Shown piece by piece: positions 44,265-54,791 of a DNA stretch of 64,000 bases. Every line of letters begins with the position of its first letter. Position 1 is the stretch's first letter. The notes beneath the pieces were generated by a model. The model searched no databases, had not been told where the DNA came from, and saw nothing but the letters and a program-made list of their open reading frames with translations. This DNA comes from Burkholderiaceae bacterium (GTDB lineage Bacteria; Pseudomonadota; Gammaproteobacteria; Burkholderiales; Burkholderiaceae_C). Where the stretch lies: contig CAJYPV010000017.1 in NCBI GenBank assembly GCA_913776825.1, positions 183,320 through 247,319 on the forward strand, read 5' to 3'. Position numbers and translations under genes: made by a program.

Positions 44265-45323
44265 ATGACCACGCCCACTGAACCCCGCCTGACCTCGCTC
44301 TCTCACGGAGGCGGTTGCGGCTGCAAGATCGCGCCCGGTGTGCTGTCGGAGATCCTCAAGGGGGCCGCCGGCCTGCCGCTGCCCAAGGAATTGCTGGTCG
44401 GGATCGAGACCTCCGACGACGCGGCGGTGTATCGGCTCAATGACCAGCAGGCGTTGGTCGCCACCACCGACTTCTTCATGCCGATCGTCGACGATCCGCA
44501 TGACTTCGGCCGCATCGCGGCCACCAATGCCATCAGCGATGTGTACGCCATGGGCGGCAAGCCGATCTTGGCGCTCGCGCTGGTCGGCATGCCGATTTCG
44601 GTGTTGAGCACCGCCACGATCGGCAAGATCCTCGACGGCGGCGCGTCGATCTGCCGGGAGGCCGGCATCCCGATCGCGGGTGGCCACACCATCGACTCGG
44701 TCGAGCCCATCTACGGGCTGGTCGCGCTGGGTTTGGTGCATCCCGATCAGGTGAAGCGCAACGCCGACGCGCAGGCCGGCGATGTGCTGGTCCTCGGCAA
44801 GGCGCTGGGGGTGGGCGTGATGTCGGCCGCGCTGAAAAAGGGACAGCTCAGCGAGACGATGTATCGCCGGATGATCGAGACCACCACCCGGCTCAATACG
44901 CCTGGCCCGGAACTCGCAGCGCTGGACGGTGTGCATGCGATCACGGACGTCACGGGCTTTGGCTTGGCGGGACATGCGCTCGAGATAGCGCGCGGGTCCG
45001 GCTGCACCGTCGAACTGGACTGGGCCGCAGTGCCGCTGCTGGAGGGCGTTCCGGCGCTGGCGCGCGATGGCTTCATCACCGGGGCATCAGGCCGCAATTG
45101 GGCCGCTTATGGTGCGGACGTGGCCATGAGCGCCGCGCTGCCGTCGGAGGCTCAGGCCTTGCTCAGCGATCCACAGACGAGCGGCGGGCTGTTGGTGGCT
45201 TGCGCGCCGTCTGCGCTGGCGGCGGTCATTGACATCTTCAAGCGCCATGGCTTCGAGGTCGCGACGGTGGTGGGGCGCGTGTCGGAAGCGTCGGCGGGCC
45301 GCAAGCCTTTGCAGGTGATCTGA
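44265..45323 (+). CDS. selD: Selenide, water dikinase
   Basis: Makes selenophosphate from selenide and ATP. The 352-residue protein has the active-site loop GGGCGCK, with Cys18 at the position of E. coli Cys17, so it is a cysteine and not a selenocysteine enzyme. TSDDAAVY, TTDFFMPIVDDP, GRIAATNAISDVYAMGG and GGHTIDSVEPIYGL form the PurM-like ATP site, and the C-terminal half includes SDPQTSGGLLVA. The usual partner mnmH/selU (tRNA selenouridine synthase) is not adjacent. RBS AGGAGA precedes the ATG. Confidence 0.95.
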   Translation: MTTPTEPRLTSLSHGGGCGCKIAPGVLSEILKGAAGLPLPKELLVGIETSDDAAVYRLNDQQALVATTDFFMPIVDDPHDFGRIAATNAISDVYAMGGKPILALALVGMPISVLSTATIGKILDGGASICREAGIPIAGGHTIDSVEPIYGLVALGLVHPDQVKRNADAQAGDVLVLGKALGVGVMSAALKKGQLSETMYRRMIETTTRLNTPGPELAALDGVHAITDVTGFGLAGHALEIARGSGCTVELDWAAVPLLEGVPALARDGFITGASGRNWAAYGADVAMSAALPSEAQALLSDPQTSGGLLVACAPSALAAVIDIFKRHGFEVATVVGRVSEASAGRKPLQVI

Positions 45324-45548
45324 AGCGGCCTGCGTTTCGAGTACCCCGCAACAGGGGCCGAGGTGCGAGTAGTTCTGCGTCGGCGCGCTACAGCGGAATG
45401 CGGGCAAAGCCGCGCCATAGGGAGGTTTGACGCGGGATTGCGATCTCGCCACTGTCCCCAGTCAGTCGGCATCCTCGCGCGCTCGGACGCAGTGAAAAGG
45501 CTGCCGCAGCGGTCGAGGTCTCAGGCCGACTTACTTGCCGTTCAGACG

Positions 45549-45576
45549 AAAAAAAGGCCCTCTCGAGGAGGGCCTT
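45549..45576 (-). terminator. Intrinsic terminator of the initiator tRNA unit
   Basis: AAGGCCCTC (45554-45562) pairs with GAGGGCCTT (45568-45576); on the minus strand it is followed by seven T residues. It lies 22 bp downstream of the distal tRNA gene. The 225 bp between it and selD show no other feature. Confidence 0.88.
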
Positions 45577-45597
45577 GATTGCACTTGTCGTGCATAT

Positions 45598-45674
<77 letters not shown>

Positions 45675-45837
45675 ACTGTTTTGTCGCATCCGACGCGCTT
45701 GGCGCCAGATTGATTCGATACCGGCAAACAAACCCGGATGGCGCTTTGCTTGCTATTGAACGCGGCCGCACTGTCTAAAAGAGCTTCTGATTGCCATCAG
45801 CTCAATTCAGCGAAACGCTGGCCACCTTCTTAAATTC

Positions 45838-45914
<77 letters not shown>

Positions 45915-45927
45915 ACTGAAGAATGAG

Positions 45928-45957
45928 AGTGTAGCACGAATATAGGAGCTGGCTCAA
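45928..45957 (-). promoter_or_regulatory. Sigma-70-type promoter for the tRNA-fMet pair
   Basis: On the minus strand TTGAGC (complement of 45952-45957), 18-bp spacer, TACACT (complement of 45928-45933). Initiation would fall a few bases before the mature tRNA 5' end at 45914. It overlaps the dsbD stop codon. Confidence 0.55.
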
Positions 45958-47846
45958 ATTCCTGCTGCTTGGAGTGATTGAAGGAAGCGATCGGCATCCT
46001 GAAAACCGATCACCCGCACGCCGACCTGCTCCTCGCCTTGCGGGTTGAAGAAGATCGTCCCGGGCGGTCCGAACAATCGGAAGCGCTTGAGGAGTTCGCG
46101 ATCGTCGGGACTGTTGGCGGTGACATCGGCCTTCAACAGCACTGCATTCGCCAGTCGCGTCTGCACACGCGCATCGGTGAAGGTGTAGCGCTCCATCTCC
46201 TTGCAGGACACGCACCAGTCTGCATAGAAGTCGAGCATCACCGGCTTGCCGCCGGCGGCCCGAATCGCGGCATCCAGTTCCGCGACGCTGCCGATCTTTT
46301 GGAACGACACCGCAGCGCTTGGCGAGGCGGTGGCTGCAGCGGCACTCGTCATGTTCTTGGAGGCCCAGGCCGCCAGCGGCTTGAGCGGATCGGTTCCGCC
46401 AGCAGCAACGCCCACGAACTGGGCCAGCCCGAAGACTGCAGCCGCCAGCGCGACGCTCTTGCGCAACCAGGTCCGCGGCGCATGCGGTTCCGCCGCATGG
46501 AAGAGCCCCAGCAAGCCTGCCAGGCCGATCAGCAAGCCGCCCCACAGCAATTGCGGTGCAGGCGCAGGCAAGACGGGCTGGACGATCCAGAGCGCCGCCG
46601 CCAGCAGCATGAGGCCAAAGAAATACTTGACGTGCTCCATCCAGGCGCCAGCACGCGGCAGCAAGGCGCCGGCAGAGATGCCCACCAACAGCAGCGGGAC
46701 GCTCATGCCCCACGCCAGCGAGAACAGCGCCGAGCCGCCGAGCAGTACGTCGCGGGTCCGGCTGATGTAGAGCAGCAGCCCCGCCAGCGGGCCGATCACG
46801 CAGGGGCTGACGATCAAGGCCGACAGCCCACCCATCACGAACACGCTCAGCAAACGCCCGGACTGCAGCCGTTGGCTCACACCGGACACGCCGCCGGTGA
46901 AGCGGCTCGGCAACTGGATCTCATAGACGCCGAACATCGACAGCGACAGGCCCACGAGCAGGACGGCGAACAGCCCCAGCACCCAAGGCTTCTGGAGATA
47001 GGGGGCCAGCCCTTCGCCAGCCAGCCCCGCCGCCACGCCGAGCACGGTGTAGATCGAGGCCATGCCGGCGGCATAGCTGAACGCCAGCAGGAAGCCGCGC
47101 GACCGGGATGGTGCCGCGCCCTGCCCCACGATGATCGACGACAGGATCGGCAACATGGGCAACACGCACGGCGTCAGCGACAGCAAGAGGCCATAACCGA
47201 ACGCAGCAGCGACCACGAGCCAGAGCTTTCCAGAAGCGAGCACCTGGTCGAGCGCTGAATCGGACGAGGCGTCCCGCGCCAGGGAGGAATTCTGAGCACC
47301 TGCCTCAACAGCAGAGGGCGATGCGCCTCCCGCCGCCACAGCATTGGACAGGCCGAAGCCGCTCATCGCATCCTTGGCGGCAGCGATGCGCACGGCGCCG
47401 TCGCCACCGAAGCCGCGGAGTCCGAGCTCGAGCTCGCTGGTCATCGGCGGATAGCACAGCCCCTTGTCGGCACAGCCCTGTCCCGTGAGACGCAAGCGCA
47501 ACGGAGCGGCATTCAGCGCCGTGACGGGGACGGTCAGCACCAACTGATCGCGGTAGGTCTCGACTTCCTTCTGGAAGGTCTCATCGAATTTCCGTTTGGG
47601 CTTCGGCCAATCGATCGCGCCAAGCGTGCCCTCTGCGGGCTCCAGCTTGAACTGTTCCCGATACATGTAGTAGCCGGGCGCGATCTCGAATCGCAACTGG
47701 ACCTGCCGTTCGCCGACAAGCTCCGCGCTAAGCTTGAACGCTTGCTCGGGATCCAGGAAATCATCGGCCTGGGCGCTGCTGCCCAACACGCCAAGCAAGA
47801 TCGTCAGCAGCAGCAGGACGCGCCGCAGAAAGAAAGCAGGAGACAT
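45954..47846 (-). CDS. dsbD: Thiol:disulfide interchange protein DsbD
   Basis: Moves electrons from cytoplasmic thioredoxin to periplasmic thiol proteins (DsbC, cytochrome c maturation). The 630-residue protein has a signal peptide (RRVLLLLTILLGVLGSSAQA), an N-terminal alpha domain with Cys125 and Cys131 (GCADKGLCYPP), an eight-TM domain with the paired cysteines in LTPCVLPMLPI and VSPCVIGPLAG, and a C-terminal thioredoxin domain with ADWCVSCKEME near residue 545. All six redox cysteines are present. The ATG at 47846 was chosen because the signal peptide follows directly. Confidence 0.95.
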   Translation of the reverse strand: MSPAFFLRRVLLLLTILLGVLGSSAQADDFLDPEQAFKLSAELVGERQVQLRFEIAPGYYMYREQFKLEPAEGTLGAIDWPKPKRKFDETFQKEVETYRDQLVLTVPVTALNAAPLRLRLTGQGCADKGLCYPPMTSELELGLRGFGGDGAVRIAAAKDAMSGFGLSNAVAAGGASPSAVEAGAQNSSLARDASSDSALDQVLASGKLWLVVAAAFGYGLLLSLTPCVLPMLPILSSIIVGQGAAPSRSRGFLLAFSYAAGMASIYTVLGVAAGLAGEGLAPYLQKPWVLGLFAVLLVGLSLSMFGVYEIQLPSRFTGGVSGVSQRLQSGRLLSVFVMGGLSALIVSPCVIGPLAGLLLYISRTRDVLLGGSALFSLAWGMSVPLLLVGISAGALLPRAGAWMEHVKYFFGLMLLAAALWIVQPVLPAPAPQLLWGGLLIGLAGLLGLFHAAEPHAPRTWLRKSVALAAAVFGLAQFVGVAAGGTDPLKPLAAWASKNMTSAAAATASPSAAVSFQKIGSVAELDAAIRAAGGKPVMLDFYADWCVSCKEMERYTFTDARVQTRLANAVLLKADVTANSPDDRELLKRFRLFGPPGTIFFNPQGEEQVGVRVIGFQDADRFLQSLQAAGI

Positions 47847-48055
47847 GAACAAGAACCCGGAAAGTCGTCGTGTGGCCGCCTCGCAGCCTGTGACCGGAAC
47901 GAGAACCCGCACAGCTTAGCTCGGCTGACGCAATAGAGACCGCACGACACCATGCGCAGCGCGCACATGCGCAGGCTTCCCACACATGCTGGCATCACGC
48001 CGCTCGAATCGCGCTTCCCGCAAAGGCCGACGGCCCACCCCACCGATGCATCGAG

Positions 48056-48090
48056 CGCAAAAAGAAAAAGGCCAGCAGTGCTGGCCTTTC
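48056..48090 (-). terminator. Intrinsic terminator of the alpha operon
   Basis: AAAGGCCAGCA (48068-48078) pairs with TGCTGGCCTTT (48080-48090), followed on the minus strand by TTTTTCTTTTT. It is 17 bp after the rplQ stop and ends the whole ribosomal protein block. Confidence 0.9.
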
Positions 48091-48106
48091 TTGCTGAGCG
48101 CGACGC

Positions 48107-48496
48107 TTATTCAGCGGCGGCTTCGCCTTCGGTGACTTCAGGACGATCCACCAGTTCGACGAACGCCATCGGCGCGTTGTCGCCCACGCGGAAGCCCATC
48201 TTCAGGATGCGCGTGTAGCCGCCCGGACGGGTCGCGAAGCGCGGGCCCAGTTCGTTGAACAGCTTGGTCACGATGTCGCGGTCGCGCAGGCGGTTGAAGG
48301 CCAGACGACGATTCGCGAGGGTCGGTTCCTTCGCCAGGGTGATCAGCGGCTCGACGATGCGACGCAGTTCCTTGGCCTTGGGCAAGGTGGTCTTGATCGC
48401 TTCGTGTTGCAGCAGCGAAACCGCCATGTTGCGGAACATCGCGGCGCGGTGTTCGCTGGTACGGTTCAGCTTACGGAGGCCATTACGGTGGCGCAT
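48107..48496 (-). CDS. rplQ: 50S ribosomal protein L17
   Basis: Large-subunit protein of 129 residues, at the polypeptide exit side. It begins [27 protein letters not shown] family sequence and ends in an acidic tail ([10 protein letters not shown]). It is the last gene of the rpsD-rpoA-rplQ unit, 91 bp after rpoA. Confidence 0.97.
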   Translation of the reverse strand: MRHRNGLRKLNRTSEHRAAMFRNMAVSLLQHEAIKTTLPKAKELRRIVEPLITLAKEPTLANRRLAFNRLRDRDIVTKLFNELGPRFATRPGGYTRILKMGFRVGDNAPMAFVELVDRPEVTEGEAAAE

Positions 48497-48587
48497 GGTG
48501 CTTTCCTTTCTTCAGTTATTGCCGGCAGCCGGATCAGGTACTGCCGGGGGCACCGGGCGGATCGGTGACCCGCCCTCATTCAAAAAA

Positions 48588-49580
48588 TCAACGCTTGTCG
48601 AGACCTTGGGGCGGCCAGTTCTCGAGACGCGAACCCAGGGTCAGGCCGCGCGAAGCCAGCACTTCCTTGATTTCGTTCAGCGACTTGCGACCCAGGTTCG
48701 GGGTCTTCAGCAGCTCGGTCTCGGTACGCTGGATCAGGTCGCCGATGTAATAGATGTTCTCGGCCTTCAGGCAGTTGGCCGAACGAACGGTCAACTCGAG
48801 CTCATCCACAGGGCGCAGCAGGATCGGATCGAAGCTGCTCGAGCGGGCGGCAGGCGCTTGGTCGAAGGCGTCGACCAGGTCGGTGCCTTGCAACTGAGCG
48901 AACACGGCGAGCTGCTCAACCAGGATCTTGGCCGATGCGCGGATCGCTTCCTCGGGCGAGATGGCGCCGTTGGTTTCGATCTCCATGACCAGCTTGTCGA
49001 GGTCGGTGCGCTGCTCGACGCGAGCGTTCTCCACCGCATAGCTCACGCGCTTCACCGGGCTGAACGAAGCGTCCAGCACGATACGGCCGATGGCCTTGGT
49101 CGGCTCGTCGCCATAGCGGCGCATGTTGCCCGGCACATAACCACGGCCCTTTTCGACCTTGATCTGCATGTCCAGCTTGCCGCCTTGCGACAGGTGGGCA
49201 ATCACGTGCTCAGGATTGATGATCTCGACGTCGTGCGGCGTCTGGATGTCGGCGGCGGTCACAGGACCTTCGCCTTCCTTGCGCAGGACCAGCGTGACCT
49301 CTTCACGATTGTGCAGACGGAACACCACGCCCTTGAGGTTCAGCATGATGTGAACCACGTCTTCCTGCACGCCGTCGATGGCGGAGTACTCGTGGAGCAC
49401 GCCTGCAATCGTCACTTCCGTCGGCGCATAACCCACCATCGAGGACAGCAGCACACGACGCAGGGCATTGCCCAGGGTGTGGCCATAGCCGCGTTCGAAC
49501 GGCTCCAGGATCACCTTGGCGCGATGACCGCCCAGGGGCTCCACAGTGATGGATTTGGGTTTGAGCAGATTCGTTTGCAT
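48588..49580 (-). CDS. rpoA: RNA polymerase subunit alpha
   Basis: Assembly platform of RNA polymerase and target of activators. The 330-residue protein has the N-terminal dimerisation domain ([18 protein letters not shown] near residue 33) and the C-terminal domain with [18 protein letters not shown] near 250 and [16 protein letters not shown], the part that contacts UP elements and regulators. Length and domains are complete. A hairpin stands between rpsD and this gene. Confidence 0.98.
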   Translation of the reverse strand: MQTNLLKPKSITVEPLGGHRAKVILEPFERGYGHTLGNALRRVLLSSMVGYAPTEVTIAGVLHEYSAIDGVQEDVVHIMLNLKGVVFRLHNREEVTLVLRKEGEGPVTAADIQTPHDVEIINPEHVIAHLSQGGKLDMQIKVEKGRGYVPGNMRRYGDEPTKAIGRIVLDASFSPVKRVSYAVENARVEQRTDLDKLVMEIETNGAISPEEAIRASAKILVEQLAVFAQLQGTDLVDAFDQAPAARSSSFDPILLRPVDELELTVRSANCLKAENIYYIGDLIQRTETELLKTPNLGRKSLNEIKEVLASRGLTLGSRLENWPPQGLDKR

Positions 49581-49674
49581 GAGGTCTTTCTTTCAATACC
49601 CTCGGTTCGTTACACCGATAAGGCTGAGGGACCAACCGGGCGGCCCCAAAACAACTGACGTCGCCCGGACGAGG

Positions 49675-49709
49675 AAAAGCCGAGCAGGCCCCGTCAAGGG
49701 CCGCTCGGC
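49675..49709 (-). terminator. Hairpin with U-tract between rpsD and rpoA (possible attenuator)
   Basis: GCCGAGC (49679-49685) pairs with GCTCGGC (49703-49709), with a second inner stem GGCCC/GGGCC. On the minus strand TTTTCC follows. It lies 14 bp after rpsD. Because rpoA must be transcribed, it is more likely a partial terminator that sets the rpsD:rpoA ratio. Confidence 0.6.
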
Positions 49710-49722
49710 AGTCACGAAAGAA

Positions 49723-50346
49723 TTAACGCGAGTACAACTCAACGATCAGCGATTCGTTGATCTCGGCGCCGAACTCGTCGCGATCCGGCGTCCTCTTGAA
49801 GATGCCTTCCATCTTGGTGGCATCCACCGACACCCAGGCCGGCAGACCGATCGACTCGGCCAGCTTCAGGCTGTCCACGATACGGAGCTGCTTCTTGGCC
49901 TTTTCGCGCACGGCCACCACGTCACCGGCCTTGACCAGGTAGGAGGCGATGTTCACGACTTCACCGTTCACGGTGATGCCCTTGTGCGAGACCAGCTGGC
50001 GAGCTTCCGCACGGGTCGAGCCGAAGCCCATGCGATACACCACGTTGTCCAGGCGCGATTCCAGCAGCACCAGCAGGTTCACACCAGTGGAACCCTTGCG
50101 ACGCTCGGCTTCCGCGAAGTAGCGACGGAATTGACGCTCCAGCACGCCGTACATCCGCTTGACCTTCTGCTTTTCACGCAGTTGCAGGCCGAAGTCGGAG
50201 GTGCGCTGACCCGAAGTGCGGCCATGCTGACCGGGCTTGGTGTCGAACTTGGCCTTGTCGCTGATGGCGCGGCGGGCGCTCTTCAGGAACAGGTCGGTGC
50301 CTTCGCGGCGGGAAAGTTTGGCCTTCGGGCCGAGGTAACGTGCCAC
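49723..50346 (-). CDS. rpsD: 30S ribosomal protein S4
   Basis: Primary 16S rRNA-binding protein, 207 residues, starting [19 protein letters not shown] and without the zinc Cys cluster of the other S4 form. The S4 RNA-binding domain ([25 protein letters not shown]) is near residue 97. In E. coli S4 represses its own operon. Here the gene has its own promoter, so it may head a unit with rpoA and rplQ. Confidence 0.97.
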   Translation of the reverse strand: MARYLGPKAKLSRREGTDLFLKSARRAISDKAKFDTKPGQHGRTSGQRTSDFGLQLREKQKVKRMYGVLERQFRRYFAEAERRKGSTGVNLLVLLESRLDNVVYRMGFGSTRAEARQLVSHKGITVNGEVVNIASYLVKAGDVVAVREKAKKQLRIVDSLKLAESIGLPAWVSVDATKMEGIFKRTPDRDEFGAEINESLIVELYSR

Positions 50347-50412
50347 TTTGCGTGTCCTTCATCAATCTGACGCCGAACGGCCACAACCGTTCATGCGCGA
50401 GTCTGGCCAGTG

Positions 50413-50441
50413 TTTTTATCGGCTCAGACGGTGGGCTTCAA
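50413..50441 (-). promoter_or_regulatory. Candidate promoter of rpsD-rpoA-rplQ
   Basis: On the minus strand TTGAAG (complement of 50436-50441), 17-bp spacer, TAAAAA (complement of 50413-50418); each hexamer matches consensus at four of six positions. It sits between the rpsK terminator hairpin and the rpsD start, leaving a leader of about 60 nt. Confidence 0.45.
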
Positions 50442-50514
50442 GAAGTCTTCGCAGACTTCAGCAAGACCGGTGTCTCCACCGGCTGCGCTGGGCTGGCAAT
50501 TGCACCAACCACAG

Positions 50515-50549
50515 CAAAACGGCCGGCTGGAGCTTTCGCGCCAGCCGGC
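50515..50549 (-). terminator. Terminator-like hairpin between rpsK and rpsD
   Basis: GCCGGCTGG (50522-50530) pairs with CCAGCCGGC (50541-50549) on a 10-nt loop; CGTTTTGC follows on the minus strand. It is about 50 bp after the rpsK stop in a 254-bp gap. Confidence 0.6.
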
Positions 50550-50600
50550 TGAATCGAGTCCAGGATTGTCGCATCAAATGACGCGACCTGGAACGACCGT

Positions 50601-51005
50601 TTAGATGCGACGACGCTTCTGCGGACGGCAGCCGTTGTGCGGCACCGGCGTCACGTCGGAGATCGAGTTGATGCGAATGCCCAGTGCGGCCAGAGCGCGC
50701 ACCGACGATTCACGACCCGGGCCGGGGCCCTTGATCTTCACATCCAGGTTCTTGATGCCCTGTTCTTGAGCCGCGCGGCCCGCCACTTCAGCGGCCACCT
50801 GGGCAGCGAAGGGGGTCGACTTGCGCGAGCCCTTGAAACCTTGGCCACCGGAAGAGGCCCAGGACAGCGCACCACCCTGACGATCGGTGATCGTGATGAT
50901 GGTGTTGTTGAACGATGCGTGGACGTGCGCAATGCCGTCAGCAACGTTCTTCCGAACCTTCTTGCGGACGCGCTGGGCAGCCGAGTTATTGGGTGCTTTT
51001 GCCAT
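50601..51005 (-). CDS. rpsK: 30S ribosomal protein S11
   Basis: Small-subunit platform protein, 134 residues, with the glycine-rich [21 protein letters not shown] and the C-terminal [18 protein letters not shown]. The N-terminus is slightly extended by Asn/Lys-rich sequence, as usual in betaproteobacteria. It follows rpsM by 28 bp. Confidence 0.97.
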   Translation of the reverse strand: MAKAPNNSAAQRVRKKVRKNVADGIAHVHASFNNTIITITDRQGGALSWASSGGQGFKGSRKSTPFAAQVAAEVAGRAAQEQGIKNLDVKIKGPGPGRESSVRALAALGIRINSISDVTPVPHNGCRPQKRRRI

Positions 51006-51033
51006 GGTGAGCTTTCTTCAGTTGCCGCAGAGG

Positions 51034-51399
51034 TTACTTCTTGCCCGTGGCAGCCGACTTGCGCGGGCCCTTACGGGTACGAGCGTTCGTGCGGGTACGC
51101 TGACCGCGCACCGGCAGGCCGCGGCGGTGGCGGAAGCCACGATAGCAACCCAGGTCCATCAGACGCTTGATGTTGATGGACATCTCGCGACGCAGGTCGC
51201 CTTCGATGGTCAGACGGCCGACTTCATCACGGATCTTTTCCAGATCAGCGTCAGTCAGGTCCTTGACCTTCTTGTCGAACGGAATGCCGCAGCTCGAGCA
51301 GATCTTCTGCGCGGTCGTACGGCCAATGCCGTAGATCGAGGTCAGACCGATCTCGGTGTGCTTATGCGGCGGAATGTTGATACCAGCAATACGTGCCAT
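51034..51399 (-). CDS. rpsM: 30S ribosomal protein S13
   Basis: Head protein of the small subunit, 121 residues. [14 protein letters not shown] at the start, the helix-two-turns-helix region [11 protein letters not shown], and the basic tail [19 protein letters not shown] are complete. It follows rpmJ by 36 bp. Confidence 0.97.
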   Translation of the reverse strand: MARIAGINIPPHKHTEIGLTSIYGIGRTTAQKICSSCGIPFDKKVKDLTDADLEKIRDEVGRLTIEGDLRREMSINIKRLMDLGCYRGFRHRRGLPVRGQRTRTNARTRKGPRKSAATGKK

Positions 51400-51435
51400 G
51401 TGCGTCCTCTAATTCGCTTGCAGTCGTGCGGCCAA

Positions 51436-51549
51436 TCAGCCCTGGCGCTGCTTGTGGCGCGGATCGGTACAGATCACACGCACCACGCCGTTGCGACGGA
51501 TGATCTTGCAATTGCGGCACATCTTCTTCACAGATGCCGAAACTTTCAT
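51436..51549 (-). CDS. rpmJ: 50S ribosomal protein L36
   Basis: A 37-residue zinc-ribbon protein read directly from the minus strand: it begins [20 protein letters not shown] and ends DPRHKQRQG. The Cys-x2-Cys, Cys and His ligands (CRNC, VIC, RH) are all present, so it is the zinc-binding form. Start ATG at 51549, stop TGA at 51436-51438. Confidence 0.96.
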   Translation of the reverse strand: MKVSASVKKMCRNCKIIRRNGVVRVICTDPRHKQRQG

Positions 51550-51611
51550 GGTCTGCTCCTTGACCTACTCTGTTCGCTCAATCAGCGTTAATCCGGGGGT
51601 TGCTAAAAAGC

Positions 51612-51830
51612 TCACTTCGCCCGGAACACGATGCGAGCACGACTCAAATCGTACGGCGTCAATTCCACGGTCACTTTGTCACCCGGAAGGATGCGGATGT
51701 AATGCATCCGCATTTTTCCGGAGATGTGACCGAGAACGACGTGCCCGTTTTCCAGCTTGACACGAAAGGTTGCGTTGGGGAGGTTTTCAACAATCTCACC
51801 TTGCATCTGAATGACGTCGTCTTTCGCCAT
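51612..51830 (-). CDS. infA: Translation initiation factor IF-1
   Basis: OB-fold factor that occupies the A site during initiation, 72 residues, starting [13 protein letters not shown] and ending [10 protein letters not shown]. Position between secY and rpmJ is standard. Initiator tRNA, fmt and def are also in this window. Confidence 0.97.
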   Translation of the reverse strand: MAKDDVIQMQGEIVENLPNATFRVKLENGHVVLGHISGKMRMHYIRILPGDKVTVELTPYDLSRARIVFRAK

Positions 51831-51884
51831 ACCTTCGATACTTACTGGAAAAGGGTCCTAATAGTTTTCCGATCGTTCGATGCT

Positions 51885-53195
51885 TCAGTTGGCCTTGAAA
51901 TTGGCCTTCTTCAGCAGCGACTCATACTGCTGGCTCATCACATAGGACTGGACTTGCGCCCAGAAGTCCATCGTGACGACCACGATGATCAGCAGCGAGG
52001 TCCCACCGAAATAGAACGGAACGTTGTACTTCAGTGTCAGGAACTCGGGCAGCAAGCAAACACCGGTGATGTACACCGCGCCCGCCAGCGTCAACCGCGA
52101 CAGAATCTTGTCGATGTGCCGTGCCGTCTGGTCACCAGGCCGAATGCCCGGGATGAACGCACCGCTCTTCTTCAAGTTATCTGCAGTCTCACGGCTGTTG
52201 AACACCAGCGCCGTATAGAAGAAGCAGAAGAAGACGATCGCAGCCGAATACAGCAGAACATAGATCGGCTGACCCGGACGCAGCGCATCCGCCATGTCCT
52301 TGAGCCAACGCATGCTGTCACCGGTCGCGAACCAGCTCACCAACGTGGTCGGCAGCAGGATGATCGACGACGCGAAGATCGGCGGAATCACACCGGACAT
52401 GTTCAGCTTCAGCGGCAGATGCGAGCTCTGACCCCCATAAACCTTGTTGCCCACCTGCCGCTTGGCATAGTTCACCAGGATCTTGCGTTGTCCTCGCTCG
52501 ACGAACACGACCAGGTAGGTCACGCCGACGACGATCGCCAACACCACCAGGCAAGAGATCACGCTCATTGCACCGGTACGAACCAGTTCCAGAAGCCCGC
52601 CGATCGCGCCGGGAAGACCCGCCGCAATGCCACCGAAGATCAGAATGGAAATGCCATTCCCGAGGCCGCGCTCCGTGATCTGCTCACCCAGCCACATGAG
52701 GAACATGGTGCCGGCCACCAGACTGGTGACTGCGGTAAGACGGAATCCGAAACCGGGGCTCAGCACCAGACCCGGCGAGCTCTCCAAAGCGAAAGCAATG
52801 CTCAAGCTCTGGAAAATTGCCAAGCCCAACGTCCCGTAGCGGGTGTACTGGGTGATCCGACGACGACCCGCCTCGCCCTCCTTCTTCAGCGCTTCCAGGC
52901 TCGGCACCACGTACGTCATCAACTGCATGACGATCGAGGCCGAGATGTAGGGCATGATGCCCAGCGCGAAGACGGTGAAGCGCGACAGCGCGCCGCCCGA
53001 GAACATGTTGAACAGGCTCAGAATCCCGCCCTGCTGACCCTTGAACAGCTGCTGGAGCTGCGTGGGATCAATGCCAGGAACCGGAATGTGCGCGCCAATT
53101 CGGTAGACGACCAGCGCCAGCACCAAGAACACCAGCCGGCGACGAAGGTCACCGAACTTGCCGCTCTTGGCCAACTGGGATGCGTTGCTTGCCAC
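51885..53195 (-). CDS. secY: Protein translocase subunit SecY
   Basis: Channel subunit of the Sec translocon with ten TM helices, 436 residues. Landmarks are [13 protein letters not shown] in the plug/TM1 region, [17 protein letters not shown], and [21 protein letters not shown] place the start at the GTG at 53195 ([17 protein letters not shown]), which matches family N-termini and has AGGA upstream; an ATG 69 bp earlier overlaps rplO and adds unrelated residues. Confidence 0.96.
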   Translation of the reverse strand: MASNASQLAKSGKFGDLRRRLVFLVLALVVYRIGAHIPVPGIDPTQLQQLFKGQQGGILSLFNMFSGGALSRFTVFALGIMPYISASIVMQLMTYVVPSLEALKKEGEAGRRRITQYTRYGTLGLAIFQSLSIAFALESSPGLVLSPGFGFRLTAVTSLVAGTMFLMWLGEQITERGLGNGISILIFGGIAAGLPGAIGGLLELVRTGAMSVISCLVVLAIVVGVTYLVVFVERGQRKILVNYAKRQVGNKVYGGQSSHLPLKLNMSGVIPPIFASSIILLPTTLVSWFATGDSMRWLKDMADALRPGQPIYVLLYSAAIVFFCFFYTALVFNSRETADNLKKSGAFIPGIRPGDQTARHIDKILSRLTLAGAVYITGVCLLPEFLTLKYNVPFYFGGTSLLIIVVVTMDFWAQVQSYVMSQQYESLLKKANFKAN

Positions 53196-53220
53196 TGTGC
53201 CTAGTCCTGTGCTGGGCTGA

Positions 53221-53652
53221 TCAAGCGACGGAGCCGCCGGCCGCCTCGATGGCAGCCTTCGCACCAGCCGTCACGCCGAGGCCCTTCACGACCACCTTGC
53301 GGCTGATTTCGCCGGACTTGATGACCTTGACGGACTTCGCCAGTTCAGAGACCAGACCAACCGCCTTGAGGGTCAGCAGATCGATCTCTTCGCCAGCCAG
53401 CTGCTGCAGTTCGCTCAGGGTCACTTCCGCGTTGAACGGACGAGCCAGCGACTTGAAGCCACGCTTGGGCAGACGACGCTGCAGCGGCATCTGACCGCCT
53501 TCGAAGCCCACCTTGTGGAAGCCACCGGCGCGCGACTTTTGACCCTTGTGGCCACGACCCGCGGTCTTGCCCAGACCAGAACCGATGCCACGGCCCACGC
53601 GACGCTTGGCGTGCTTGGCACCAGCGGCAGGCTTGATGGTATTGAGTTGCAT
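53221..53652 (-). CDS. rplO: 50S ribosomal protein L15
   Basis: Late-assembly large-subunit protein of 143 residues. Family landmarks are [22 protein letters not shown] near residue 20 and [18 protein letters not shown]. It lies between rpmD and secY in the spc operon. Confidence 0.97.
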   Translation of the reverse strand: MQLNTIKPAAGAKHAKRRVGRGIGSGLGKTAGRGHKGQKSRAGGFHKVGFEGGQMPLQRRLPKRGFKSLARPFNAEVTLSELQQLAGEEIDLLTLKAVGLVSELAKSVKVIKSGEISRKVVVKGLGVTAGAKAAIEAAGGSVA

Positions 53653-53678
53653 CTCTTATTCCTCGTTGGTCCAGAGCC

Positions 53679-53861
53679 TTACAGCACCTGCACCAGGTAG
53701 GCGATCTTGTTGATCATGCCGCGCACTGCGGGCGTGTCTTCGAGGGTGCTTGTGCTGTTCAGCTTGCGCAGACCCAGACCAGCCACGGTCGCACGGTGCG
53801 AGGCACGGCAACCGATGGGGCTGCGAACCAGCTTGACCGTCAGAGTTTTCTTGTCGGACAT
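53679..53861 (-). CDS. rpmD: 50S ribosomal protein L30
   Basis: A 60-residue protein starting [18 protein letters not shown] with the L30 motif [13 protein letters not shown]. The ATG at 53861 is the family start; a longer frame upstream overlaps the rpsE end. It follows rpsE by 16 bp. Confidence 0.96.
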   Translation of the reverse strand: MSDKKTLTVKLVRSPIGCRASHRATVAGLGLRKLNSTSTLEDTPAVRGMINKIAYLVQVL

Positions 53862-53877
53862 CTCTATCTCCCGGCGA

Positions 53878-54396
53878 TCAGTTGAAGATCTCTTCAACCG
53901 ACTTGCCGCGCTTAGCCGCCACCTGGGAAGGCGTCGAGCAGTGCTTGAGCGCGTCGAGCGTGGCGCGGACCATGTTGTAAGGGTTGGTCGAACCGTGGCT
54001 CTTGGTCACGATGTCGGTCACACCCATCACTTCGAAGACAGCGCGCATCGGGCCACCAGCGATCACGCCGGTACCGGCCGGAGCCGGCGCCATGATCACG
54101 TGCGCCGCACCGTGCTCACCCACCACGTTGTGCTGGATGGTGCCGTTGCGCAGCTGAACCTTGATCATGTTGCGGCGGGCGGACTCCATCGCCTTCTGGA
54201 CAGCGACCGGAACTTCCTTGGCCTTGCCCTTGCCCATGCCAATGCGACCATCGCCGTCGCCGACCACGGTCAAAGCAGCGAACGACAGCGTGCGGCCGCC
54301 CTTCACAACCTTGGTCACGCGGTTGACCGCGATCATCTTTTCCTTCAGGCCGTCGTCATTGCCTTCGGTCTGAGCGCGAGGTTGAAACTTTGCCAT
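53878..54396 (-). CDS. rpsE: 30S ribosomal protein S5
   Basis: A 172-residue small-subunit protein involved in decoding fidelity. The double-stranded RNA-binding S5 domain ([21 protein letters not shown] near residue 30) and the C-terminal fold ([19 protein letters not shown]) are complete. Confidence 0.97.
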   Translation of the reverse strand: MAKFQPRAQTEGNDDGLKEKMIAVNRVTKVVKGGRTLSFAALTVVGDGDGRIGMGKGKAKEVPVAVQKAMESARRNMIKVQLRNGTIQHNVVGEHGAAHVIMAPAPAGTGVIAGGPMRAVFEVMGVTDIVTKSHGSTNPYNMVRATLDALKHCSTPSQVAAKRGKSVEEIFN

Positions 54397-54414
54397 TTCT
54401 AAATCCTTTGTGCG

Positions 54415-54780
54415 TCAGAACTGCAGGCCGGCTTCGCGGGCAGCTTCGGCCAGAGCCTTGACTCGGCCGTGATAGGCAAAGCCAGCACGGTCGAAAGCCA
54501 CCTTCTCGATACCAGCGGCCTTCGCCTTCTCGGCGATGCGCTTGCCAATCAGCGTCGCGGCGGCCACGTTGCCACCCTTGCCGTTGGCACCCAGTTGAGC
54601 GCGCACTTCTTTCTCGGCGGTCGAAGCGCTTGCCAGCACGCGCTGGCCGTCTTCGGAAATCACCGAGGCGTAAATGTGCAGATTGGAGCGGAAGACCGTC
54701 AGACGGGCCACACGCTGGAGCGCAATGCGGACGCGCGTTTGGCGCGAGCGACGCAGGCGTTGTTCCTTCTTGTTCAGCAT
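54415..54780 (-). CDS. rplR: 50S ribosomal protein L18
   Basis: A 121-residue 5S rRNA-binding protein with the basic N-terminus [16 protein letters not shown] and the conserved [21 protein letters not shown]-terminus. It lies 11 bp after rplF. Confidence 0.97.
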   Translation of the reverse strand: MLNKKEQRLRRSRQTRVRIALQRVARLTVFRSNLHIYASVISEDGQRVLASASTAEKEVRAQLGANGKGGNVAAATLIGKRIAEKAKAAGIEKVAFDRAGFAYHGRVKALAEAAREAGLQF

Positions 54781-54791
54781 GGCACGGCTCC

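Noticed and set aside
51600..53204. Plus-strand frame of 534 codons opposite infA and secY
   Set aside because: Antisense of two essential, well-conserved genes; the product lacks any domain.
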